Shown: positions 1 to 9,200 of the stretch, piece after piece
Layout: each line of letters starts with the position of its first letter
Position numbering within the stretch: position 1 is the first letter of the stretch
Assembly (NCBI GenBank): GCA_038831005.1
Contig: JAWBKZ010000003.1
Span: forward strand, 224,820 to 288,819
Direction: 5' to 3'
DNA length: 64,000 nucleotides
Origin: Ignisphaera sp.
Lineage (GTDB): Archaea; Thermoproteota; Thermoprotei_A; Sulfolobales; Ignisphaeraceae
The notes under the pieces: model-generated
What the model saw: only the letters and a program-made list of their open reading frames with translations
What the model was told of the DNA's origin: nothing
Database searches by the model: none
Position numbers and translations under genes: made by a program

Positions 1-296
<296 letters not shown>

Positions 297-350
297 CAGT
301 AGAGAAGTTATCTACGTGAAGCTTAATAACTGTAGTTATATATAGCGATA

Positions 351-357
351 TTTATAG
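351..357 (+). promoter_or_regulatory. Candidate TATA box of the topoisomerase VI operon
   Basis: A TTTATAG box lies in the 129-base gap upstream of top6B, about 70 bases before its ATG. A strong purine ribosome-binding site (GAGGAG, 411-416) follows 9 bases before the start. The long leader fits use of a Shine-Dalgarno site. An alternative AT-rich box lies at 335-345. Confidence 0.35.
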
Positions 358-425
358 GTAAGCGAAGAGCTACAGCTATATACATAGGATTAGTATAGCA
401 CTCTTTACGTGAGGAGTAACAGAAG

Positions 426-2012
426 ATGAGCATAGGTACAGAGAAGTTCAGGAGTATAAGTCCGGCTGAATTCTTTTATAGAAACAAAGAGATAGCTGGT
501 TTCGCGAATCCCGTTAGAGCTATGTATCAATCTGTTAGAGAGCTTGTAGAAAACGCTCTAGATGCTACAGATGGTCATGGTATACTACCTAATGTGGAGA
601 TATCGATAGAGGCTCATCCAGAGAAAGCGTTTGCCTATAGAATAACCGTGAAAGATAATGGTATAGGTATACCAGCTGAATACATACCTGACGCATTTGG
701 TAGGGTTCTATTTAGCTCTAAATATGTTCTAAGACAGACTAGAGGTCTCTTTGGTTTAGGCGCAAAAATGGTTGTTCTCTATGGACAGATAACTGTTGGA
801 GAGCCTACGGAAATTGTTTCAGCATCTATAGGGTCAAAGAAAGTGTATATGTATAGAGTGGCTATAGATGTAAAAGAGAATAGACCTATAGTTCTGTATA
901 AAGCTGTATGGCCTAATAGTTCAGATTGGCATGGAACTATAGTTAAGGTTGCTATAGAGGGTGATTGGGGTAGAGCTAAACAGAGGGTCGTAGACTACGT
1001 GAGGAGAACAGCTATAGTTGCTCCCTATGCCAACATAATCATGAAGACACCGGATGGAGAGGTCTATATATATCCAAGAGTTGTGGAGATAGTTCCTCCT
1101 CCACCTAGAGAAGTTAGACCCCATCCGCATGGTGTTGATATAGAGATGTTTAAATCAATGATTGAGGATACTGGAGCGGAAACAATTATAGAATTTCTCT
1201 CGACAGAGTTTCAAGGAGTTGGGGAGATAACGGCTCAAAGGTTTCTGCAACTCTATGGTTTTGATCCTTTAAAGAAGGTTAAAGAGTTTACTCAAGAAGA
1301 AATTGAGCATCTAGTTAAAGCATTGAAAGAATTTACAGAGTTTAAGAAACCTAGAGCAGATCACCTATCGCCTATAGGTGCAGACTTGATAAAAATAGGT
1401 TTGAGAGAAACACTTAGACCAGAGTTTGTAGAAGCTATTACAAGAAAACCTGTAGTATATGAGGGCCACGCCATAATAGTTGAAGTAGGTATAGGATACG
1501 GAGGAGCTATACCTCAATCAGATCAACCTATTCTGCTTAGGTATGCCAACAAGATACCTTTGCTATATGACGAGAAAAGCGATGTAGCGTGGAAAGTTAT
1601 TTCAGAGAACATAGATTGGAGCTACTATGAGTTAGAGTTTCCTGCACCAATGGCTATTCTTGTGCATATCTGTGGAACAAAGATACCCTACAAAGGTGTT
1701 GGAAAGGAGAGTATAGCTGATGTACCTGCTATAGAGCATGAGATAGAGGAAGGTGTGAGATATGTTGCTAGAACCTTGAAGCTTTATCTATCTCGAAAAC
1801 AGAGAGAAGAGGAGGCTTTAAGGAAAGCCTTCACTATAATAAAGTACATACCTGAGGTAGTGTCCTCCTTAAGCGTTTTCAGTGCGGCAAATCCTGTTAA
1901 GGTTGATTCCTCTACTATCGAGAACAAGTTGTTTGAAATGGTTAAGTCTAGATATGGTGAAGCACTGAAATCTGTATCATCGGTTAAAGATGTGGTTCTG
2001 CATACGGAGTAG
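426..2012 (+). CDS. top6B: DNA topoisomerase VI subunit B (ATPase)
   Basis: This is the ATP-binding subunit of the type IIB topoisomerase that relaxes and decatenates DNA as an A2B2 tetramer. Its GHKL ATPase signature is complete: the N box around E39-D46 (ELVENALD), DNGIGIP at 77-83 and the glycine-rich lid GLFGLGAKM at 107-115. A helical H2TH-like segment (around residues 245-280) and the transducer domain follow, with a conserved lysine in the NKIPLL region. Its 528 aa match the usual family length. The start is the ATG preceded by GAGGAG. The 3' end meets subunit A within about 14 bases, so the two are probably translated together. Confidence 0.97.
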   Translation: MSIGTEKFRSISPAEFFYRNKEIAGFANPVRAMYQSVRELVENALDATDGHGILPNVEISIEAHPEKAFAYRITVKDNGIGIPAEYIPDAFGRVLFSSKYVLRQTRGLFGLGAKMVVLYGQITVGEPTEIVSASIGSKKVYMYRVAIDVKENRPIVLYKAVWPNSSDWHGTIVKVAIEGDWGRAKQRVVDYVRRTAIVAPYANIIMKTPDGEVYIYPRVVEIVPPPPREVRPHPHGVDIEMFKSMIEDTGAETIIEFLSTEFQGVGEITAQRFLQLYGFDPLKKVKEFTQEEIEHLVKALKEFTEFKKPRADHLSPIGADLIKIGLRETLRPEFVEAITRKPVVYEGHAIIVEVGIGYGGAIPQSDQPILLRYANKIPLLYDEKSDVAWKVISENIDWSYYELEFPAPMAILVHICGTKIPYKGVGKESIADVPAIEHEIEEGVRYVARTLKLYLSRKQREEEALRKAFTIIKYIPEVVSSLSVFSAANPVKVDSSTIENKLFEMVKSRYGEALKSVSSVKDVVLHTE

Positions 2013-2025
2013 GTGTGTGGTGTTT

Positions 2026-3192
2026 ATGCCGAGTCCTCACTACTCATCTAAGGTTGATCAAAAAGCGAGACTCTTAGCTGCTGAAAAACTTAAATCACAT
2101 TTCGAGAAGCTCGTTAAGGATATAATTGATGGCGAAGAACCTAAGCTGATTATACCTAAAAGAACTTTATCGAATACCATATTTGATAGCAAGAGAAAGC
2201 TTCTGCTCCTGGGTTCGGAAGTTTTTGAGAGAAGGTTCCTTGACGTCCATGAAGCTAGAAAGTTTATGCAGACCCTGCTTATGGGCAAGATAATATACGA
2301 GGCTCTAATTAATAACGAGTATCCAACGATAAGAGATCTCTACTATAGAGGTAAGCATACGATACGTTTTAAATCGTATAAAGGTAAAATTGAAGAGGAG
2401 AACACATGGGATGAACAGAAAGAGAGTGACTCAGTTTTAAGGGATATAGAGGTTTACGCGGACCTACTTAGAGAAGATATGCTTATACTAAGCAAAGAGA
2501 AGGGTAAAGTTGTGGGGGATATGAGGATAAGGTCTGGTGATGATGTTATAGATCTCAGCAAGATGGGTCATGGTGCATACGCTATAGAGCCCACACCAGA
2601 CTTGATAGAGTTTGTTGATGTAGATGCAGAACTTGTTATGGTTGTAGAGAAAGATGCTGTTTTCCAGCAGCTTCATAGAGCAGGTTTCTGGAGGAAGTAT
2701 AGAGCTATACTGATAACGAGTGCAGGTCAACCAGATAGAGCTACAAGAAGATTTGTTCGTAGACTAAATGAAGAGTTAAAGCTACCTGTATTCATATTGA
2801 CTGATGCAGATCCCTATGGATGGTACATATACAGTGTCTTCAGAATAGGCTCTATAACCTTGTCCTATGAATCTGAAAGATTAGCGACACCAGAAGCAAA
2901 GTTCTTGGGCGTGAGCATGACTGATATCTTTGGGGAAAAGGGTAAGAAGCCGTATCTAAATGAATCAGAGAGAAGAAACTTCATAATAAAGGCAAAGAAG
3001 ACAGACATAAAGAGAGCACAAGAACTCCTGAATTACGAATGGTTTAAAACCGAGAAATGGGTAAAAGAGATAAATCTGTTCCTAGAGAAACAGAGCAAAC
3101 TAGAAATAGAGGCACTCACAGGTAAAGGTCTATACTTCCTCATAGACACCTACATACCAACAAAAATACAGACAAAAGACTTCATAGAATAA
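2026..3192 (+). CDS. top6A: DNA topoisomerase VI subunit A (Spo11-like, DNA-cleaving)
   Basis: This is the DNA-cleaving partner of Top6B and the archaeal relative of Spo11. With the ATG at 2026 the RDLYYRGKHT motif places the tyrosine pair at 106-107, matching the position of the catalytic tyrosine in characterised Top6A. The Toprim domain follows, with its metal-binding acidic residues visible in VVEKDAVF and TDADPYGW. In-frame GTGs at 2017 and 2020 and an ATG at 1990 are alternatives. The 1990 start would overlap top6B and add residues the family lacks. The tail runs to 3192, just before the tRNA cluster. Confidence 0.96.
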   Translation: MPSPHYSSKVDQKARLLAAEKLKSHFEKLVKDIIDGEEPKLIIPKRTLSNTIFDSKRKLLLLGSEVFERRFLDVHEARKFMQTLLMGKIIYEALINNEYPTIRDLYYRGKHTIRFKSYKGKIEEENTWDEQKESDSVLRDIEVYADLLREDMLILSKEKGKVVGDMRIRSGDDVIDLSKMGHGAYAIEPTPDLIEFVDVDAELVMVVEKDAVFQQLHRAGFWRKYRAILITSAGQPDRATRRFVRRLNEELKLPVFILTDADPYGWYIYSVFRIGSITLSYESERLATPEAKFLGVSMTDIFGEKGKKPYLNESERRNFIIKAKKTDIKRAQELLNYEWFKTEKWVKEINLFLEKQSKLEIEALTGKGLYFLIDTYIPTKIQTKDFIE

Positions 3193-3232
3193 CACCCCAT
3201 GAAGTTACACATTGCGTGCAAAGTACATAAAG

Positions 3233-3240
3233 TTATAAAA
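3233..3240 (+). promoter_or_regulatory. TATA box upstream of tRNA-Phe
   Basis: TTATAAAA lies 31 bases upstream of the first base of tRNA-Phe, the spacing expected when transcription starts at or just before the tRNA 5' end. The downstream tRNA-Cys has no equally good box at that distance and may be co-transcribed. Confidence 0.55.
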
Positions 3241-3271
3241 CCAGCTATATTAAACAATCTGTTAGGGTAAA

Positions 3272-3360
3272 GCCGCCGTAGCTCAGCTGGGAGAGCGCCC
3301 GGCTGAAGAGAAAAGATCCCAGGTACCGGGAAGTCGGGGGTTCAAGTCCCCCCGGCGGCA
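3272..3360 (+). tRNA. tRNA-Phe (GAA) with a 16-nt intron
   Basis: A full cloverleaf is visible. The 7-bp acceptor stem is 3272-3278 with 3353-3359, and the discriminator A is 3360. The anticodon GAA is 3305-3307. The anticodon stem CCCGG (3298-3302) pairs with CCGGG only at 3326-3330, because an intron of about 16 nt (3309-3324) sits at the canonical 37/38 position. The mature length would be 73 nt. CCA is not encoded. Excision would need the archaeal splicing endonuclease. Confidence 0.93.
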
Positions 3361-3430
3361 TATATTCTTAAACTTAAAAGCTTCTGATACACAAACTATC
3401 CACCTAGATAAAATAAACAAAAAATTTTGA

Positions 3431-3538
3431 GCCGGGGTGGCCGAGAGGTCTAAGGCGGCGGGCTGCAGTAACAAGATTCCGGCTTTAGACCGCCTGTCGA
3501 GACCCGTTAACTCCCGGGTTCGAATCCCGGCCCCGGCT
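3431..3538 (+). tRNA. tRNA-Cys (GCA) with a 33-nt intron
   Basis: The acceptor stem GCCGGGG (3431-3437) pairs with CCCCGGC (3531-3537). The discriminator is U (3538), the cysteine identity base, and CCA is encoded at 3539-3541. The anticodon GCA is 3465-3467. The stem GCGGG (3458-3462) pairs with CCCGU (3503-3507) once a ~33-nt intron (3469-3501) is removed after position 37. The T arm CCGGG/CCCGG is perfect. The long unspliced form could be mistaken for a class II Ser/Leu tRNA, but no such anticodon fits. Confidence 0.88.
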
Positions 3539-3580
3539 CCAATTCTCTACACGAGTTAATAATGTCTGTATTCAGCTATA

Positions 3581-3616
3581 TACTTTAGTATAGAGAAATA
3601 CTTTAGTATAGAGAAA
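3581..3616 (+). repeat. 18-bp perfect tandem duplication
   Basis: The unit at 3581-3598 is repeated exactly at 3599-3616. A shorter 9-bp tandem duplication (AATTATAGT) follows at about 3637-3654. Both are in the non-coding gap between tRNA-Cys and tRNA-Val and look like slippage products. Confidence 0.85.
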
Positions 3617-3773
3617 GAACCAAGTCAGAGCACGCAATTATAGTAATTATAGTAAGTGTGAATCTAGATATTTATAGGGATTGAACATCTAGACATAGCT
3701 ATGATAATGATAAGTTGCGGTAGAACAAGGTGTATTATCCCTCTATTATTTATATCGACTATACCAGCTTTGA

Positions 3774-3847
3774 TGGGCCCGCGGGGATTTGAACCCCGGA
3801 CCTCCGCCTCGTAAGGGCGGCGTCCTACCAGGCTAGACGACGGGCCC
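3774..3847 (-). tRNA. tRNA-Val (UAC)
   Basis: On the minus strand the acceptor stem GGGCCCG (3847-3841) pairs with CGGGCCC (3781-3775), with discriminator A at 3774. The anticodon loop CUUACGA between CCGCC and GGCGG stems gives anticodon UAC. No intron is present and CCA is not encoded. AT-rich promoter-like sequence (TATACCTATATAG on the minus strand) lies about 25-35 bases upstream. Confidence 0.93.
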
Positions 3848-4560
3848 GCTTAATAGCATCTATATAGGTATATCATAGAGTGTTTATTTGTTTATGATCT
3901 ACATTATCCTACACCCAGTTTGAGGATTTAAGTTTATCTGATCGTTATAGCTAATGTGTTGAAATCGATAACTATTCTAGTCACAACCTCTAGGGCGCAT
4001 CTAATCAATTAATTTACATCTTCTTCTGTATGTGGATCTGTGTGGATATTCGTGATGTTTATTTAGGTTTATCTAGCTGTTTTAAGTAGCATGGGTATTA
4101 TATATGGATATTATCACTACATGTTTCCTCCTCAACATCTATTCACTTCGTCATAAGGTCATCGAGAGCTACATAGATCAGCACCACTAAGCCCTTGAGG
4201 AACAGATGTATATCTTCTCACTCCTGATTGCTATCCAGTTGTCATTGATATGAGGCACCTCCTCCAAGTACCTACAGTAGCTAAAACAGATTAAAACATC
4301 TACAGAGGATGCTATTTTCATCGATATTTTATGGTCTTGAGATCATCAATGTATACTGGATACAGTTATTGAACCCATCATATCCTTAGATAAACAATCT
4401 TTAGCTGGGGTTGTTAAGTTAACACAATATGTATTATTTATGGAATAATGCATCTAGTAGAGTTTGAGATAGATGCCTTTTACCACATATCTAAATTGTT
4501 TTTTGTCTATGGATATACAGTAAAGCTTAAAGCTATGACATGTTTATAGTATTGATTAAT
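3848..4560. other. Gene-poor AT-rich interval
   Basis: About 710 bases between tRNA-Val and the C/D-box sRNA candidate hold no intact gene that I can support. The only protein-like signal is a short decayed stretch on the minus strand (4123-4321, listed separately). T-rich runs and scattered TATA-like boxes are present, the nearest (TTTATAG, about 4542) just upstream of the sRNA candidate. Confidence 0.5.
4123..4321 (-). pseudogene. Possible remnant of an unidentified, perhaps transposase-like, gene
   Basis: A 44-codon minus-strand frame from ATG 4321 to a stop at 4187 reads MKIASSVDVLICFSY... NDNWIAIRSEKIYI. Just at its end another frame continues with FLKGLVVLIYVALDDL, as if one protein had been broken by a frameshift. 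The pattern W-I-A-I-x-x-x-K-I-Y-I followed by a hydrophobic strand and ALDD is reminiscent of the core of some DDE transposases, but this is only an impression. No terminal inverted repeats or target-site duplication were found. Confidence 0.2.
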
Positions 4561-4615
4561 AGATGATGAGTTACGCAGGTCTTGAGATTGATGATGTAGA
4601 CTCCTTTATCTGATG
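4561..4615 (+). ncRNA. Candidate C/D-box guide sRNA
   Basis: The boxes are in the right order and spacing: C box AUGAUGA (4563-4569), a D'-like UUGA (4582-4585), C' box UUGAUGA (4588-4594) and D box CUGA (4610-4613). Each guide interval is 12-15 nt, as in archaeal 2'-O-methylation guides. The D guide contains UAGACUCCUU, complementary to the AAGGAGUCUA sequence conserved in large-subunit rRNA, although the three bases next to box D would not pair. The 3' end overlaps the last codons of the convergent gene by a few bases. A TTTATAG box lies about 20 bases upstream. Confidence 0.5.
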
Positions 4616-5727
4616 AAGGCTGTATTCAGTTTTATGAGTTCTACCATATGTAGATATGTATTGCTTGTTGCGAAAACTGTTATTGTTGAGTTTACTGGTT
4701 TGCTGTACCGTGTTGAAGGAAATCCTAATGATGTTTTCGTGGCATTATATGGATAGAATTCTATTGAATATATATCGTATATGAGTCTCTTTATGTATAT
4801 CTTTATACTTCTGGCGTTGATTAGCCATACACCTTTTATGTTTCTTCCAGCTACATCACTATATAGTGTTGAATGAGTCTCGAAGTATCTACATGTATTG
4901 TTTGATATAGCTATATACATGTATCCTCCTTGTGCTCCACCTCTATTCACCATATATACATAGAACCATCCTCTAGTTATTTCATCAAAATTTATACATA
5001 TTTCTAGTTCTGCAATAGTAGAGTACATTATTATACCGGCGGTAGAGTCATCGTGATCCATGAGTTTCGATAAATCAAGAATTGTATAATCATATAGTGT
5101 GATAGCTATGTAGTTTTTGTTCTCTATATCTGATGTATTATCATTCAGATATATAGAGAACTTATTGAGAATTTCTTCAGAATCTATAACTATTGTGGTA
5201 TATCCTTCAGATGTAGTGTATATGTGGAAATATGTTTCAGGTGCTACAACTCTCTTCACTCTATAAGGTACATGATTTACAGTACTGAAACCTAGATATG
5301 TTGGTGGAATTCTTTCAAAATACATAAAGTCTCTATATGAATCGCTATCTGATGCTCTGTGGCTACAGAACGTGTTACCGTTTCTAGTCTCTATACAGAC
5401 CTTCTCTACATCATTAACATCTAGAGCAATAGCTATCTCTCCTCCACCAGCTAGAGATACATTAGTATCTCTAATGATTATGGTTCTATTCACAAGCTCT
5501 ATGTACATTAGATCAAGATAGCATTTCTTAATTCCTCTATTCACTATACGTATCGAGGAGCTCTCTAGATAGATGTCTAGAACTTCTCTAGTCTTCTCTA
5601 TATTGTTAACAGCTTCTCTAGCAACACTACCTATAGTATACATCCACTCGGTAGATAGATACGTAATCAAAATGGTTAATAGGATCAAGAGAGTTGCTCC
5701 TATATACTCACTTTGACCACGGTTCAT
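4606..5727 (-). CDS. Secreted protein with class III (prepilin-type) signal peptide
   Basis: Not recognised as a named family. The N-terminus NRG followed by QSEYIGATLLILLTILITYL has the positively charged residue-glycine cleavage site and ~20-residue hydrophobic helix of archaeal prepilins, normally processed by the PibD/FlaK peptidase. The following ~340 residues are beta-rich, with many Tyr, Ile, Thr and Asn residues and potential N-glycosylation sequons, as in minor pilin or surface adhesin domains. At 373 aa it is much longer than a major pilin. Its start overlaps the end of the upstream prepilin-like gene by 20 bases, so the two form one unit divergent from the S-layer-like gene. Confidence 0.85.
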   Translation of the reverse strand: MNRGQSEYIGATLLILLTILITYLSTEWMYTIGSVAREAVNNIEKTREVLDIYLESSSIRIVNRGIKKCYLDLMYIELVNRTIIIRDTNVSLAGGGEIAIALDVNDVEKVCIETRNGNTFCSHRASDSDSYRDFMYFERIPPTYLGFSTVNHVPYRVKRVVAPETYFHIYTTSEGYTTIVIDSEEILNKFSIYLNDNTSDIENKNYIAITLYDYTILDLSKLMDHDDSTAGIIMYSTIAELEICINFDEITRGWFYVYMVNRGGAQGGYMYIAISNNTCRYFETHSTLYSDVAGRNIKGVWLINARSIKIYIKRLIYDIYSIEFYPYNATKTSLGFPSTRYSKPVNSTITVFATSNTYLHMVELIKLNTAFIR

Positions 5728-6127
5728 AGACCTTCACCTCAAAAACAACAAAAACATTGTTGCTAGAGCTATAGATGTAGAGAGGAAGTTTATCTAGAAA
5801 AACAATACATTTATCATCGATATAGAGATGATCTACATATTCATCAAATACTATAGTTAGGTTAATCGGTCTATAGAATCTAAATACACAGAAATACCTT
5901 GGTGAATCACTATACCTACATACCTCAGCATCATCTACTACAACTCTATAGTTAGACAAATTATAGCATACAGCATGTTCATGAACATGAATAGCTCTAG
6001 GTTTAACTACAGTATATATATCAATAGATTTGATGTATATATGTAGAGCAACAACAGTAGCTAAAGCAATCATTACAGCTAGTGCCACAAAGCTAGAGAT
6101 ACCTCTACAAAACACAGACAACCCCAA
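5708..6127 (-). CDS. Small prepilin-like secreted protein
   Basis: A 139-aa protein whose N-terminus (VFCRG then ISSFVALAVMIALATVVALH) again has a class III signal: basic residue plus glycine before a long hydrophobic helix. The remainder is a short beta-rich domain with four cysteines. The assigned start is TTG (6127), with in-frame TTG and GTG codons just downstream as alternatives. It is the first gene of a two-gene unit with the 373-aa prepilin-like protein. A minor pilin or pseudopilin role is inferred; I cannot name the family. Confidence 0.8.
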   Translation of the reverse strand: MGLSVFCRGISSFVALAVMIALATVVALHIYIKSIDIYTVVKPRAIHVHEHAVCYNLSNYRVVVDDAEVCRYSDSPRYFCVFRFYRPINLTIVFDEYVDHLYIDDKCIVFLDKLPLYIYSSSNNVFVVFEVKVYEPWSK

Positions 6128-6226
6128 ACAAAAACATAGCTAAAAAAGAGAGAAACACATATAGATACATATGTACACAAATATACACAGATATATACAC
6201 ATGTTTATACATATGTAGACAAATAC

Positions 6227-6235
6227 CTTAAATAG
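6227..6235 (+). promoter_or_regulatory. TATA box of the S-layer-like gene
   Basis: CTTAAATAG in the 150-base divergent gap lies 43 bases before the ATG at 6279. That leaves a leader of roughly 20 bases and a weak GGTGA ribosome-binding site (6266-6270). The rest of the gap is rich in repeated ATACACAT/ATATGTA-like words. Confidence 0.5.
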
Positions 6236-6278
6236 GGATGCCAATACAGTATATACCCAGAATGGGTGAACATAACTC

Positions 6279-9200
6279 ATGTCGAAACCAAGATACATAT
6301 CCACATATCTAATACTATCACTGCTCATGATATCAGTAATAGCCCCAATAATATCAATACTATACTCACAACAACAAATAATAGTAGCACAAATAATAGA
6401 TGTAGAGCACAGTATAGTGTATCCAGGAGAAACAGCTAAAGTAAAGGTAGCAGTATTCTTTGGAGGTGTGACAATAACAGTAAGACTAACCAATGCATCA
6501 ATGGGACCGGCATGGTCTGAAAGATCGTTACACGCATTATCGCCAGGAGAATATGAAGTACTAGTACCACTACCGGAAAAATTACCCGGTGCAAGAGACA
6601 CTATTGATCCAATTGGGCTTGTGGATTTAGTTGTAGAAGTATGGGCAATAGGTCAGAGACAAGATCATAGAAACATTTCTGTTGGTCCAAAGATAGTTGT
6701 TACACCACCTGTTTCAACAATCGTAGATCCCTATGGCAATCCAAGTAATGTGACTGTAAACTTCTATGGATTTGTACCAGGAACCACTATAAGTGAACTA
6801 AGATTCATCAACAAGGTATCACAAGAACCTTATGATTATGATATTGAAGATGTTGTCATAGGTGGAGATGCCAGTAGCTCCACAGAAGTATCTCTATATG
6901 TTTCAGGATTTCTAGGTTTGCCTAAAGGAGAATACTATGTCAACTGTTTAGCAACCGGAACAAATATTAACTATCTTAGGCCTGGTTCTCTAAGAATTGA
7001 GCCACAAGTAGTTATATCACCAACTGAAAGCCATGGTAGATGTGAACTACGTACTGGTGGTGAATGCGAAACTACTGGTCTAACGATTAAGGGTTACGGT
7101 TTTGATGCAGGTCTCAGCATAGTTAGCCTAAAGCTGCTTAACATAAACTTCACAAACGTTTACTACAATGTTCCAGTACAAGCACAAGTAGATGATAGAG
7201 GTAATTTTGAAGCATCTACAAATGAGTTCAAAACAAATATGACTGCAGGTCTATACATACCCGAAGTCAAGCTAGCTCCAGCACCCCAAGACTTTGCCAA
7301 CGATACGACCATAAATCTAAACACCAGAGGATGGGTTGCTATAACGCCAGGTGCTACTGAACCAGCTCTAGGCGTTAAAGTACTAATTAATGCAACATCT
7401 TATGTTAAAGGAACCCTAGGCTATATACCTAAGTACACAAACGATTCTTTCACATTAACAGAAGTTCTAAAGATCAACATACCTATTGGCAACAAGATCT
7501 ATCAGCTTGCAGCAAATAGAGACAATGATGGAACAGTATGGTTTGTATTATACAATCTAACGACGCTACCACCAATAGTATTGTCTTTGGTAAATATAAC
7601 TTCAGATGAGCAAACATACAATGAAACATTAGGTGCATATGTAGCTGATGTTTCGTTCAATATAGCTCCAGATCAAATGCATCCCAACGTGCCTTCCATT
7701 CCTGGAGAATATGGTTACTGGGCAACATTCTACACATACCCCAACAAGATAGTGTTACTACTTAGAGAATATGGTCTCTATGTAGAAGATGCAAATCTAA
7801 CAATAGTATATAGAAGAGATACAGTTATTAAATCATACTACTATGTGTATCCACAAAACATGACTGTCACAGGATTCACGATAAGCATACCTGCAGCTAT
7901 ATCTCTCACAGATACAGATGCAAATATCGATTGGTCCATAAACTGGCGATATAATGCCAGTAATAGAATGGCAATAATTACTGCTAGAGCTACACCTAAA
8001 GAAGGTCCTACATATAGATTTACTAATGTATACCACATTGTTAGACCATTACTGGTAATTGTAGCTCCTGTTGGTCAAGTCATTAAACCTGGTGACAAAG
8101 TTACTGTAGCTGCCTATGGCTATGGACCTGGATATGACTGGGGTTATGGAGACAATACTTTAACGGTATATTGGGAGAAAGCACAAAAGCTTACTGAAGT
8201 TAGTCTAGGAAAAGATGGTAACAAGACCTTCGATATAGTTATACCAAGTGATGCTACATATGGTGTTCACTATCTATGGGGTGTAGATAAGTGGAGCTAT
8301 GAATACTCATTGGCAATCATAATTGGTGCTAAAGCGTATTGGGAGAAAGTTGTAGATGATCCAAGACTTATAATAGATCCTACAACAAACAAGGTTTCAG
8401 CTGGATACAAAGATGAAAGATTTGTTGTATGTCCATGTCCTGAAAGCGAAAATGTTGTTGCTGTAAAGTATTGTGGTGTATGTGCCGTATATGCAGCTAG
8501 ATGTGACTATCTAGGAGATAAGATTAGAGTTACACTTTCAGGTCTCTATCCAGGTGAAAGAATAGATATATACTTTGCAGACAAGAAAGTCAAAACCATA
8601 AAAGCTAATTCATCTGTAGAAACTACAGACTTTGTTGTACCAACTCTACGTGCAGGTACCTACACCATATACGCTGTAGGTAGTGTATCGGGATACATAT
8701 CTATAGACCTATTCTACAATACAACAGACTTCATATCAGTATCACCAGTAGTTGTGCCTAAGATACTTGTACTCGATCTACAGAGGAACTATGTACCTAT
8801 ACTTGTTGGTCCAGGACTTGTTAGAGTTATTGGAACAGGATTTGCTCCTGGTGTAGCTGTAGAAGCAGTACTATTTAATGGAACTGATGCTATGGTTAAA
8901 TTCAATGAGCATGTAACCAAATGGTACTCTGATGATAAAGGAGTTTTATCAAGTCCATATACAGATGTACTAGGTATATATGTACCAGCTCTAGAACCTG
9001 GAGCATATGAAGTAAAGCTAGTCTATTTTGCAGGTCCTGTAGCTCAAAGAGAATACTCAATGCCGAGTTATGTATTCGTTATAAACAATATGAGTATAGT
9101 GTCAACAAAACACGATATAGATAAACTAAGAACAGTACTGATGAATAGATTAGCAGAAATAGAAACAGCTGTAGGAGCAGCACGTGATGCAGCAAGTAGA

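Noticed and set aside
3431..3541. tRNA-Leu or tRNA-Ser interpretation of the long tRNA
   Set aside because: The extra length is in the anticodon loop, not the variable arm; discriminator U and anticodon GCA after intron removal fit tRNA-Cys.
6140..6601. Long minus-strand open frame opposite the start of the S-layer-type gene
   Set aside because: It lies mostly inside the signal-peptide and first-domain codons of the plus-strand gene and has low-complexity, non-native codon use.
7833..8038. Overlapping minus-strand frames, one with hydrophobic stretches
   Set aside because: Antisense to the well-supported surface-protein gene; no start context or conserved motif.
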